A stretch of 64,000 bases of DNA from the NCBI GenBank assembly GCA_052171895.1, contig JBQMRN010000001.1:496001-560000 (forward strand). The letters run 5' to 3'. The stretch comes from Arsenophonus sp052171895. Lineage in GTDB: Bacteria; Pseudomonadota; Gammaproteobacteria; Enterobacterales; Enterobacteriaceae. A model generated the notes under the pieces. That model was not told the origin of the DNA and ran no database searches. It saw nothing but the letters and a program-made list of their open reading frames with translations. Of the stretch, positions 32,490-41,074 are shown in pieces. The number at the start of each line of letters is the position of its first letter. Positions within the stretch are counted from its first letter, which is position 1. The position numbers and the translations under genes are program-made.

Positions 32490-32960
32490 ATTACTTTTAG
32501 GTTGCTGTGCATATGCAAGAATTGATGTAAACTCAATCAACTAGGTTGATTGCCTGCGTAGGTCAATGGCATATACCAGTAGGTAGCTAAATGCTGATTG
32601 AGTTGAAGTGACTAACCAGATAATGGATATAAATGTAATAATGTGAGTATGCGATTTAATGCTTGATATAATTCTAGTAAGGGATAAACTGTATCAGTAA
32701 CTACCTTGCTTTTCATCTATTCTAATAGTAATCAATCATTATTATGCACTAATATCTTTGAAGAGAAGCAAAAATTGAATAAGCTGATGCAATATTTTAC
32801 GCTATTTTTGCTTATTTAAATGCCAGTATTCGCTTTTTTTTGTAAAACGGGCAATCAATTTAATATTTGTAGTTGATTTTTCAACAGAAAAAATTTACTA
32901 CTAGATCTTGATAATGCTTTAATTCGTTACTTATCACGTGTTATTCCCGGATATTTTTAA
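32490..32960 (-). pseudogene. thiK: Probable thiamine kinase ThiK relic
   Basis: It lies directly downstream of lpoB on the same strand, where E. coli has thiK. Minus-strand frames give ISNELKHYQDLVVNFF near the start and LHLYPLSG, stop, SLQLNQHLATYWYM further on. The latter parallels the E. coli ThiK region [23 protein letters not shown], and LSLHQFLHMHSN resembles LRLSPLHMDVHAGN, the catalytic-loop segment. Decay is heavy and the assignment rests on pattern plus synteny. Confidence 0.5.
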
Positions 32961-32986
32961 TAACACTATAATAAGTGTTTTCTTTA

Positions 32987-33556
32987 TTATTTAATGTAAT
33001 TTGATCCAGACCAGAGGATCTCACCAGTTTGAGCTGCCATTAATTGCATTTTTATTTCACTTTGTTGTTGATTACCAGAAATCACTGAATATAGTACATA
33101 ATCAGCTTGTACATAACGCGCTAATCCGATGGCTTTACTTCGCGTAACTAAACTGTCTTCTTGGGATAAGCCCAGTGCTTTACGTGCATTTGCCACCACA
33201 TATTGTGGAACTAATTTAAATACATGTTGCTTATTGACTACATCAATAATAGCATCGGTTGATTGAATTGATATATTGGTATTATTTTTTATTGAATCAA
33301 TTAATAAAACTTTGCCTGATTCAACCCCCGGGGCTTGTACCAATTGATTCGCTAAAGAAATAATTGCTGTTGAGCAATCGACTGTTTTTACTTTTGGTAG
33401 CTGCGGTACAGTATCTGGAGACATTGCTGTTGTTGGTTGCTTGGTAGGTTGTTCAGTAGCTTTGATTGTAACGACAGGTACCGGTTTTTTACTAGTTATC
33501 GATGAACAACCAACTAATGTGAATATTATAACTATAAGTCGAAAAATACGTCTCAT
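32987..33556 (-). CDS. lpoB: Penicillin-binding protein activator LpoB
   Basis: Outer-membrane lipoprotein that activates the peptidoglycan synthase PBP1B. It has a signal peptide with lipobox LVGC (Cys17), then a short Pro/Thr-rich linker and a globular domain. The conserved KVLLIDSIKNNTNISI, GLSQEDSLVTRSKAIGLARY and ADYVLYSVISGN correspond to E. coli segments. It ends MQLMAAQTGEILWSG, the LpoB C-terminus. At 189 residues it is shorter than E. coli LpoB (213), mostly in the disordered linker that spans the periplasm. LolCDE in this window would sort it. In E. coli ycfL lies between hinT and lpoB; it is absent here. Confidence 0.93.
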   Translation of the reverse strand: MRRIFRLIVIIFTLVGCSSITSKKPVPVVTIKATEQPTKQPTTAMSPDTVPQLPKVKTVDCSTAIISLANQLVQAPGVESGKVLLIDSIKNNTNISIQSTDAIIDVVNKQHVFKLVPQYVVANARKALGLSQEDSLVTRSKAIGLARYVQADYVLYSVISGNQQQSEIKMQLMAAQTGEILWSGSNYIK

Positions 33557-33672
33557 TTACTCTTCTCCTGTATACCTTAAATTGCAAGGTAAACTGAATA
33601 ATAAAGCCTGTGCCCTAAATATTAATTTAAACTGCTATTTTTAGATTTATCAATAAAATAGAAGTTTAAATT
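33557..33672. other. Gap between hinT and lpoB
   Basis: 116 bases replacing the E. coli ycfL gene. AT-rich, no relic readable. Confidence 0.4.
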
Positions 33673-34032
33673 TTATCTATTCTTTTTTGTTAACAATGCT
33701 CCTAAAGGATGACCTCCCACTAAATGCATATGGATATGGAAAATTTCTTGTCCAGAATGTTGGTTACAATTCATAATTAAACGGTAGCCATCATCAGCAA
33801 TACTTTTTTGCTTTGCTATCTTTGCCGCGACCGTAATCATGTGGCCTAACATTTGTTCATGCTCAGGTTTCACATCATTGATAGTTGAAATTAAAATATT
33901 AGGAATAATTAAAATATGGACGGGTGCTTGTGGGTTTTTATCCCTAAACGCCGTCACTAAATCATCCTGATAAACAATATCAGCTGGAATTTCGCCACGT
34001 ATAATTTTACTAAAAATCGTTTCTTCTGCCAT
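33673..34032 (-). CDS. hinT: Purine nucleoside phosphoramidase HinT
   Basis: HIT-family hydrolase that removes AMP from phosphoramidate substrates such as aminoacyl-adenylates. It has 119 residues, the normal family length. MAEETIFSKIIRGEIPADIVYQD is typical at the N-terminus and the catalytic histidine triad is HIHMHLVGG near residue 101-109. It ends PLGALLTKKNR. Only 38 bases separate it from tatD, with which it probably shares a transcript; E. coli has ptsG and fhuE in between. Confidence 0.96.
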   Translation of the reverse strand: MAEETIFSKIIRGEIPADIVYQDDLVTAFRDKNPQAPVHILIIPNILISTINDVKPEHEQMLGHMITVAAKIAKQKSIADDGYRLIMNCNQHSGQEIFHIHMHLVGGHPLGALLTKKNR

Positions 34033-34070
34033 AATTCATCGTTTAAATTTATTTTTAATATGTAATCCGT

Positions 34071-34856
34071 TTAATCATGTTTAATGGTTAAATGAAAAAG
34101 ATCACAAAAATTTTTTGTAGTAACTCGCGCAATTTCTTCAAGATTGACACCTTTTATTTGAGCTAAAAACTGTGCTATATATTTTATATAAGCGGGTTGA
34201 TTTTCTTTGCCGCGATGGGGAACAGGCGCCAGATAAGGAGCATCAGTTTCAATTAAAATACGATCTAAAGGTACCATACGTGCAGCCTGGCGGATCTGTT
34301 CGGCATTACGAAATGTTACTATACCGGAAAATGAGATATAAAGTCCTAAATCTAATAATGCTTTAGCCATCTCCTTATCCTCAGTGAAACAGTGTAAAAC
34401 CCCACCGCAATTACTAACCTGTTCTTCCTTTAATATCCTTAATGTGTCTTGCTTGGCTTCTCTGGTATGAACAATAATAGGTTTGTTTAATTGACAACCT
34501 ATACGAATATGTTGGCGAAAAGATGTTTTTTGTAATTTTTGATTTTTACTTTGGTAGTAAAAATCCAAACCAGTTTCACCTAATCCAACAACTTCGCTGC
34601 CTGAAGCTAGACATATAAGTTCATTAAAATCATAACTTTCATTAAGTTCAAGAGGATGTATACCACATGAAAAAGCGACATTGTTGCGCGGCCCAATCTG
34701 CTTTTTCATGCTAATAAATCCTGGTAGCGTTGTTGAGACAGCCAGAATATATTTTACCTCATTAGCTACCGATTTTGTGATAACATCATCGATATCTTTA
34801 TGTTTATTTTTATAATCTAAACAATCGAGATGACAGTGTGAATCAACTAAAAACAT
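34071..34856 (-). CDS. ycfH: TatD-family metal-dependent hydrolase YcfH
   Basis: TIM-barrel metallohydrolase of the TatD family, next to holB as in E. coli. Metal ligands are visible in VDSHCHLDCLD (His7, His9), GLGETGLDFYY, PIIVHTREA, GVLHCFTE and ILIETDAPYLAP. The 261 residues are close to the E. coli length (265). The family shows nuclease and deacylase-like activities; the physiological substrate is not settled. It follows holB with an 11-base gap, inside the tmk-holB-ycfH run. Confidence 0.93.
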   Translation of the reverse strand: MFLVDSHCHLDCLDYKNKHKDIDDVITKSVANEVKYILAVSTTLPGFISMKKQIGPRNNVAFSCGIHPLELNESYDFNELICLASGSEVVGLGETGLDFYYQSKNQKLQKTSFRQHIRIGCQLNKPIIVHTREAKQDTLRILKEEQVSNCGGVLHCFTEDKEMAKALLDLGLYISFSGIVTFRNAEQIRQAARMVPLDRILIETDAPYLAPVPHRGKENQPAYIKYIAQFLAQIKGVNLEEIARVTTKNFCDLFHLTIKHD

Positions 34857-34867
34857 AATAAACTCTT

Positions 34868-35857
34868 TTAATTATGGTAATTAAGTATGTTTTGCCAGTT
34901 AATTAACTGAGATGTCAATCGTAATTCCTGATTCAATCCCATCACTGACATTAATTGATGACGGCAATTTTGCCATTCAGTAGCGCTTTTTAATAAGACG
35001 TCAACAGAGTTGATAGCAGCTAATTTAGTAATTAAGGATGATTTATCCTGATTAACACAATAATTACCTGCTTGGTATTGATATTTTACTGCATCCAACA
35101 ATAGGCTTATAAGCCAGCTAATCCGAGAGGCAGCGTCTGGCTGATCCAATTCAGGTAACCAACTTAAAAGTGTATTAGTTGATAAATGTTGCATTAATGA
35201 TTGGCAAAATTGCTTTCTTTTCAGCCAATTTTCTGGCTGTAAGAGTGTTAAAGCGGCAAGAGGTGCCCCCGCATTCAATTTTATTGCCGTTTCAATATCA
35301 ACTAAGGCTAGCGGTATTTTCTGTTTTTGTAACCAAGAAATCGCAGTCTTTTGCTCTGGCACTGAAAGGTAATAATAAAAACATCGACTATGTAACGTGG
35401 CTAGCAATGCAGCTGGATTCTGGCACTCTAAAAAAAAATAGGTATTGTCTGTAGGTTCTTCTAAACTCTTTAATAATGCATTGCTAGCTGCTTCTGTTAG
35501 TGCTTCAACCTCAGGAAACCAAATAATTTTTGGCCAAGCTTGTTGTGCATGAGTAATTAAAACCTGAGTTAAACAACGAATACTTTCAATACCTATTGTA
35601 TTTTTACCTTTCTCAGCGGTAATTTTATGCCAGTCTGGATGTGTCCCAGCTAACATCAGTTGACAGCTATGACAATCTAAACAGCTTTTCATACCTACCG
35701 GCTGTTGGCACATCAGCCAGCGGGTAATAGCATAAATAAGTGAATTACTTCCCATTCCAGCATTAGCATGTAATAGCAACGCATGATGTCCTTGCTTCTT
35801 CTGATGGAGAGCAATTATCTGTCTATATGCATGATTTAGCCATGGATACCAGTTCAT
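34868..35857 (-). CDS. holB: DNA polymerase III delta' subunit HolB
   Basis: Delta' subunit of the clamp loader, part of the replisome. 329 residues (E. coli 334). The N-terminal AAA+ domain begins MNWYPWLNHAYRQI. The zinc module CLDCHSC is followed by QLMLAGTHPDW, and the SRC-like sensor region LATLHSRC is present. As in other delta' subunits the Walker A lysine motif is degenerate. The start is one base beyond the tmk stop, so the two are probably translationally coupled. Confidence 0.95.
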   Translation of the reverse strand: MNWYPWLNHAYRQIIALHQKKQGHHALLLHANAGMGSNSLIYAITRWLMCQQPVGMKSCLDCHSCQLMLAGTHPDWHKITAEKGKNTIGIESIRCLTQVLITHAQQAWPKIIWFPEVEALTEAASNALLKSLEEPTDNTYFFLECQNPAALLATLHSRCFYYYLSVPEQKTAISWLQKQKIPLALVDIETAIKLNAGAPLAALTLLQPENWLKRKQFCQSLMQHLSTNTLLSWLPELDQPDAASRISWLISLLLDAVKYQYQAGNYCVNQDKSSLITKLAAINSVDVLLKSATEWQNCRHQLMSVMGLNQELRLTSQLINWQNILNYHN

Positions 35858-35858
35858 T

Positions 35859-36494
35859 CTACTTCCCTTGACTTTCTAACCAATTTGATAATGCTTGGTG
35901 AATTGTTTTTTGTATCTCTTCTACTGATTGGTTAGCATCAATTGTGATGATTGTGTCATCTTCTGTTGCTAATTCAAGATAGCGCTGACGAGTTCGTTTA
36001 AAAAAGCCCAATGACTCTTTTTCAATCCGATCTAGTTCACTACGCTTCCGTGCTCTCTGTAAGCCAAGAGCGGGTTCTATATCAAGATATAATGTTAGAT
36101 CAGGTCGAAAATCATCCAGTATAGTATTGCGTAATACTTGTATTAATTCAGTGGAAAGCCCACGTCCTCCGCCTTGATATGCTTGTGATGAGAGATCATG
36201 GCGATCACCAATGACCCATCTTCCCTTTGCAAGAGCCGGCTTGATAACATTTTCAATTAATTGAATACGCGCAGCATAAAGCATTAATAGTTCCGCTTTA
36301 TCGGTAATTTTTTCTTCGGCAATACCATGCTTAATTAATTGACGTAATTTTTCAGCTAACGGAGTTCCTCCGGGCTCACGGGTAAAATCAATCTCAATTA
36401 TTCCTACTTTAGTGAGTGTTTTTAGAGCTGTTTTTATCGCAGTAGTTTTTCCTGCGCCTTCAAGACCTTCAATAACTATATAACGACTTTTCAT
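35859..36494 (-). CDS. tmk: Thymidylate kinase
   Basis: Phosphorylates dTMP to dTDP, essential for dTTP supply. 211 residues (E. coli 213). P-loop EGLEGAGKTTA at residues 9-19, DFTREPGGTPLAEKLR, the DR(H/Y) motif GDRHDLSSQAYQGGGR, and a LID region with RARKRSELDRIEKE. It overlaps the mltG stop by 4 bases. Confidence 0.96.
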   Translation of the reverse strand: MKSRYIVIEGLEGAGKTTAIKTALKTLTKVGIIEIDFTREPGGTPLAEKLRQLIKHGIAEEKITDKAELLMLYAARIQLIENVIKPALAKGRWVIGDRHDLSSQAYQGGGRGLSTELIQVLRNTILDDFRPDLTLYLDIEPALGLQRARKRSELDRIEKESLGFFKRTRQRYLELATEDDTIITIDANQSVEEIQKTIHQALSNWLESQGK

Positions 36495-37501
36495 TTATTT
36501 TTATCTTTTATCTGACGATAATCTTTAACTGCCTGATTATGATCATTAAAATTGGTAGTAAAAATATGCCCACCATTACCTGTTGCAACAAAATAAAAAT
36601 AATCGGTTTCATCAGGATGAGCAGCGGCTTTAATTGAAGCTCTACCTGGCATAGCAATTGGCGAAGGTGGCAACCCAACAATCAAATAAGTGTTATAAGG
36701 ACTCAGCTTATCTATATCACTACGATAAAGAACTCCACGATATTTATCGCCTAAACCATATATAACAGTAGGATCCGTTTGCAACCGCATTTTTTTCTTT
36801 AATCGATTAATAAATACCGATGCTACTTTAGCTCTCTCTATATCAATCCCAGTTTCTTTTTCAATAATTGAAGCCATAATTAACATTTCATATGGCGTTT
36901 TATACGGCAAATTTGATGCCCGTCCTTGCCATTCATATTCAAGAGCCGTTATCATTCTCTGATGTGCACGCTTTAATATGTCAATATCACTCAGTTCTGC
37001 TGTGTAATAGTAAGTATCTGGATAAAACCATCCTTCAAGTGATTGATCAGACGGTAACCCTAGTTGCTGTGCTAGTTTATCAGCAGTCTGTTTTAAATAA
37101 GGTGCTTGATGTAATACTTTTTTCCAATCTGTGAAACGAGACCCTTCAATAAACAGCAAGCTAAATTGCGCTTCTTTACCAGCAAAAAATATTTGTAACA
37201 TTGCCCGCAAAGACATCCCAGGATTTAATCGATATGTCCCTACTTTAAATTGCGCTAATTGTGGTTCCAATCTTAGTAATGATTTGAATTTATCCCTCGA
37301 TTTTATTATTTTCTGCTCTGTTAACAATGATTCTAATTCTGCTCGTCCTGTACCTGCTGGTAAAGTAAAAATTGTTCTTTCATGAATATTAATAGCCGTA
37401 TCAGCGTAATTTTGTATCTGACAGTAAAATATATAGAGAATAAAGCCACTCAACATTAATAAAAAAATAATCAACCATAATATTCGTCTTGCGTATTTCA
37501 T
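36491..37501 (-). CDS. mltG: Endolytic murein transglycosylase MltG
   Basis: Inner-membrane lytic transglycosylase that cuts nascent peptidoglycan strands. 336 residues (E. coli YceG 340). A single N-terminal membrane helix lies at about 7-27 (LWLIIFLLMLSGFILYIF). A LysM-like segment follows, then the YceG domain with LEGWFYPDTYYY and the catalytic glutamate in MASIIEKETG (equivalent to E218). LQTDPTVIYGLG and GLPPSPIAMPG are also conserved. It begins the intact mltG-tmk-holB-ycfH cluster, downstream of the dead pabC. Confidence 0.95.
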   Translation of the reverse strand: MKYARRILWLIIFLLMLSGFILYIFYCQIQNYADTAINIHERTIFTLPAGTGRAELESLLTEQKIIKSRDKFKSLLRLEPQLAQFKVGTYRLNPGMSLRAMLQIFFAGKEAQFSLLFIEGSRFTDWKKVLHQAPYLKQTADKLAQQLGLPSDQSLEGWFYPDTYYYTAELSDIDILKRAHQRMITALEYEWQGRASNLPYKTPYEMLIMASIIEKETGIDIERAKVASVFINRLKKKMRLQTDPTVIYGLGDKYRGVLYRSDIDKLSPYNTYLIVGLPPSPIAMPGRASIKAAAHPDETDYFYFVATGNGGHIFTTNFNDHNQAVKDYRQIKDKNK

Positions 37502-37554
37502 TTAACACTCATTTTGTAATATTACACGATTAAATTAATTTAATATTAATTTAA

Positions 37555-38398
37555 TCTCAAACAATATGGCAAAAGAAAATTGAATAATTCACGAGAATAA
37601 TAGTGCCATACGGGTTGCTTTTGGTGAGTTAAAATACGATTAACCGATAATATGGGCATTAAAGCATTAGTAATGATCACCTCATCGCTATACGCCAATA
37701 TATTAGGGTAGTCGCTGATATAAAAAAGTTCATAATCAGTATCAGATAAACTTGCAATAACTTGTTTGCGTATTACACACCTTCAACATCAGCCTGATTT
37801 AATTTTGACGTATAAATTTCTTTTCATTTATCTAAAAATATTTCCTGCACAGCACTCCAATCAATATGCCATTAGTATCTGTTACAATAGCTTCATCAAC
37901 ATTTAATGATTCAATTTTCTGTTTTATCAATATTTGCTCTAAACGATTTAAATGTTTAATTCCAGCCAAATAACAGTTGTTATTTATAGGTATTTTACTC
38001 AATATTAAATCAATACCTATTTGCCGTTGTTTTAGATAAATAGTTTGGTAATCAGTTAACAAATAATGAGGATTGCTTTGTTGAGGTTAGTTATACTATA
38101 TCCTTGCCAAGCTTCACCACGAGCAATATTAACTTTAATAACCGCTAAATCTTTTTTATTCAATTGCACTATCTTATTTAGATCAGCAGCCAATTTTTGC
38201 CAATCTGTGGTAGGTAAAAGTAACTGTTTAACTCCTTTTTGTAAGCAAGAAATGTGATGAGACAATAAGGCTATGGCTATAATTGATGTCCAACCACACG
38301 AATTGTTGTAATAAAACAGCTATCACACAAAAAATTGAACAGCTCTATCCATTACAGAAACATTACTTCGATGTTCGCCATTAATCCAAGATATAATC
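37555..38398 (-). pseudogene. pabC: Aminodeoxychorismate lyase PabC relic
   Basis: PabC makes p-aminobenzoate for folate. The N-terminus is readable as WINGEHRSNVSVMDRAVQF (38330-38395). A frameshift follows, then an open piece 38056-38265 and another 37832-38062. The latter contains CYLAGIKHLNRLEQILI, the conserved PLP-enzyme block of E. coli PabC. A further shifted part, SDEVIITNALMPILSVN, reaches the C-terminus near 37560. At least three frameshifts or stops break it. The position between fabF and mltG is ancestral. Confidence 0.92.
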
Positions 38399-38527
38399 CT
38401 GTTAATTTTTAATAAAATTAAATACCTACAATTTATCGCTATAGTTTATTGAAACTTCATCATTTACAATCAATGAAAATAACTTCATTCTAACTTAGAT
38501 TGATGTATTTTTATAAGAAAATATCAA

Positions 38528-39335
38528 TTATGTATGGAGGTAGGTCATAGTCTACGTTCCACACTCTGATGCTTCATGAATATGTTCTGCATCCTTACAT
38601 TTGACATTGTTTACCAGCAAGATCAAACAGATCAAAATCCCATTAGTTAGTTTCAGCATTTCTGAGCAGATGAGAGCAGCTTAAATACCATTAAAAAGAT
38701 TATTTTTCTCGAACTATAGTTTTTTGCGCGTCATCGCTTCCATAGTCTTACTCTTGTAAAAGTAAATTCAATTGAATTTGTCGTTCTTATTGATACCGAG
38801 TTCGCTGACAGGAAGTTGTAAAATACCAGCAGTTCTTCTCGATCTTTCTCCAGTTTCTTCATTCCTCTGCAGAATATTTCGCTAAAATATTGCCAACAAA
38901 ACATCGAGGGCGTTATTAGCGGCATCACTGCTCTCTGCTAGCTAAAGTAAACCTCCTCTCCTGGTAGCTCAGCCTTAACTTTTTGTTGCATGCCTTTGGT
39001 GAGTCCAGGAATATGTTTGCCATTGCATTCCAAAAACCAAAGACACCGTTTCATGTAGCAAGTCTGGAAGATACCCTTAAACCACGCGCTTGTATGCTAT
39101 TGAGAAGTTCAACCCAATTCGGTTTTAACTCTCGATAAGCATCTTCGAGCGAAAGGAGCTCCTTACATCTATGCTCAGTAATGCCGATAATCACCACAGT
39201 AGGCAAAGGGGATCATCTTGCCTGACATTACTGTACATGCTATAGCCTGCTCTTCAAGCCATTCCTGTTTCAGTCTGCTGATGGTACTGCAATGTTATTC
39301 TTCCTTAAAGTACAAGTAGTAGCAATGGAGATAGT
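38528..39335 (-). mobile_element. IS256-family remnant, copy G
   Basis: Minus-strand pieces include MKKLEKDREELLVFYNFLSANS at 38731-38928 and SIEFTFTRVRL, then upstream traces of EDAYRELKPNW and SVI-like blocks. Terminal motifs are decayed or lost. It occupies the place of the fabF 3' part, between the fabF and pabC relics. Confidence 0.75.
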
Positions 39336-39449
39336 TGGACATTTAAAATCATAAATAATACTTAACTATCTAAGCTTCATATTGATAATGCTTGAAGGAA
39401 TAAAAAAGGACTTACTTAACAATGGCTATTATAGTCAGTAAAGCATCAC

Positions 39450-39814
39450 AGTTTTTCTGGATTTAGGCCTAATCTGCCAATGCTAGGACTAATTGGGTCG
39501 CTAATACGCGATGCGCATTTTTCTATAATTTTTATACCTCCATCTTTGATAGATTGTCTACCAGCAGCAAGCCTATTTTCAATAAAAAGATCCACCTTTC
39601 CCCCATCTTTGGCAGAAATATCATAATCGTCATGATTAAAATCTTTAACTAGACACTGGCGAACTTGCTTATATAGTTTTCAATGTAAAATGCTCGATAA
39701 GGCTGAGATGCCACTCTATCTAGCACATACAGCATTCCAAGATGATTTAACTTGTGTTGTCGATAGAGGAGATAACATGCCGAGTTCAGTTACAACTACT
39801 CGACGTTTAGACAT
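39450..39814 (-). pseudogene. fabF: 3-oxoacyl-ACP synthase II FabF, truncated relic
   Basis: FabF elongates acyl-ACP and is needed for cis-vaccenate in E. coli. The former start at 39814 reads MSKRRVVVTELGMLSPLSTT, against E. coli MSKRRVVVTGLGMLSPVGNT. A stop and frameshift follow, then CLVKDFNHDDY, VDLFIENRLAAGRQSIKDGG and PSIGRLGLN, after which similarity ends. The catalytic Cys-His-His half is entirely absent, displaced by IS256 copy G. It sits directly downstream of intact acpP, as in E. coli. Confidence 0.92.
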
Positions 39815-39918
39815 GTTTATCTTCCAGAAAAAGGAATAAGTTTCGGTGAAAATATAGGCGATCGATTTGGACCGCCTGAATATGTGCATAAAAGTTATCT
39901 ATGATTAGATTTACGGAT

Positions 39919-40182
39919 TTATGAGCTGTTGCTATGAATATAATCAATAGCTGCTTGAACTGTAGTGATTTTTTCCGCTTCTTCATCAGGAATTTCGGTA
40001 TCAAACTCTTCTTCTAATGCCATTACTAGTTCAACAGTGTCAAGAGAATCTGCACCTAAATCTTCAACAAATGAAGCATTATTTATAACTTCATCTTCTT
40101 TAACACCTAACTGTTCCGCAATTATTTTCTTAATACGGTCTTCAATATTGTTGTTCTCAACACCTTGGTCTTTAGTGTTCAT
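39919..40182 (-). CDS. acpP: Acyl carrier protein
   Basis: Carrier of growing acyl chains on a phosphopantetheine arm, central to fatty acid, lipid A and lipoate synthesis. The core is almost identical to E. coli AcpP: EEFDTEIPDEEAEKITTVQA and the attachment motif GADSLDTVE (Ser46 here, Ser36 in mature E. coli numbering). The protein starts MNTKDQGVENNNIEDRIKK, about nine residues longer at the N-terminus than the usual family start. The only ATG is at 40182, with an AGGA element about ten bases upstream, so the extension appears real. It ends IDYIHSNSS. Confidence 0.96.
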   Translation of the reverse strand: MNTKDQGVENNNIEDRIKKIIAEQLGVKEDEVINNASFVEDLGADSLDTVELVMALEEEFDTEIPDEEAEKITTVQAAIDYIHSNSS

Positions 40183-40332
40183 ACTATTTTAATTCCTATT
40201 AAAACTCGTTTTCACGATGGTTTTCGTAGTTTAGATACAGGAAAGGTACAACCGAATCCTGGCTATTCTAACCTGATTTCGCATTAATATATCCTATTTT
40301 AGCATTAACCATGCAAATGATTCATTAGTTTT
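40183..40332 (-). promoter_or_regulatory. fabG-acpP intergenic region
   Basis: 150 bases upstream of acpP. In E. coli acpP has its own strong promoter in this gap. AT-rich here; no single promoter box can be fixed. Confidence 0.4.
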
Positions 40333-41067
40333 TTAAATCATACACATGCCACCATTGACATGTAATGTTTCACCTGTGATGTAAGCTGCTTCATCAGAAG
40401 CTAAAAATGCTACAGCACTGGCAATTTCTTTTACATCACCGAGCCGCCCCACAGGAACAGTAGCTAAAATGCCTGCTTGCTGTTCATCTGTTAATGCTCG
40501 AGTCATATCGGTTTCTATGAAACCAGGTGAAACAACATTCACTGTAATACCACGGTTAGCTACTTCACGCGCTAACGATTTACTAAAAGCGATAACACCG
40601 GCTTTAGCCGCTGCATAATTTGCCTGTCCAGCATTACCTAATGTAGCGACTACTGAACCAATAGAGATAATGCGACCATAACGTTTTTTCATCATTGAAC
40701 GCATTATAGCTTTTGATAGATTAAAGATCGAAGTTAAGTTCGTATCAATAACCCTGTTCCAGTCTTCTTTTTTCATTCGTAGCAATAGATTATCACTGGT
40801 AATACCTGCATTATTAACTAAAATATCAATTTCATCAAATTCTTCATAAATTTTAGCTAAAGTCCTATCAATAGATTCAGTATCTGTCACATTTAAGAGA
40901 TAACCTTTACCTTTATCACCAAGATAGCTACTAATCACCTCGCTACCTTCTTTGGTTGTAGCAGTAGCAATTACTTTCGCACCACGTTCAGCTAGAAGTT
41001 CAGATATTGATCGTCCGATACCACGACTTGCTCCAGTCACCAAGGCTATTTTCCCATCAAAATTCAT
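40333..41067 (-). CDS. fabG: 3-oxoacyl-ACP reductase
   Basis: NADPH-dependent short-chain reductase of the fatty acid elongation cycle. 244 residues, identical in length to E. coli FabG. Cofactor motif GASRGIG (12-18), LVNNAGIT, and the catalytic triad S138 in GSVVATLGNAGQ with Y151 and K155 in NYAAAKAG. It ends GGMCMI, like E. coli GGMYMV. The fabD stop lies 7 bases upstream, so it is in the plsX-fabH-fabD-fabG transcript. Confidence 0.97.
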   Translation of the reverse strand: MNFDGKIALVTGASRGIGRSISELLAERGAKVIATATTKEGSEVISSYLGDKGKGYLLNVTDTESIDRTLAKIYEEFDEIDILVNNAGITSDNLLLRMKKEDWNRVIDTNLTSIFNLSKAIMRSMMKKRYGRIISIGSVVATLGNAGQANYAAAKAGVIAFSKSLAREVANRGITVNVVSPGFIETDMTRALTDEQQAGILATVPVGRLGDVKEIASAVAFLASDEAAYITGETLHVNGGMCMI

Positions 41068-41074
41068 ATTTTCC

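Noticed and set aside
39807..40004. Minus-strand frame MIPKFLMKKRKKSL overlapping acpP
   Set aside because: It overlaps the acpP coding end and the fabF leader in another frame, with no family match.
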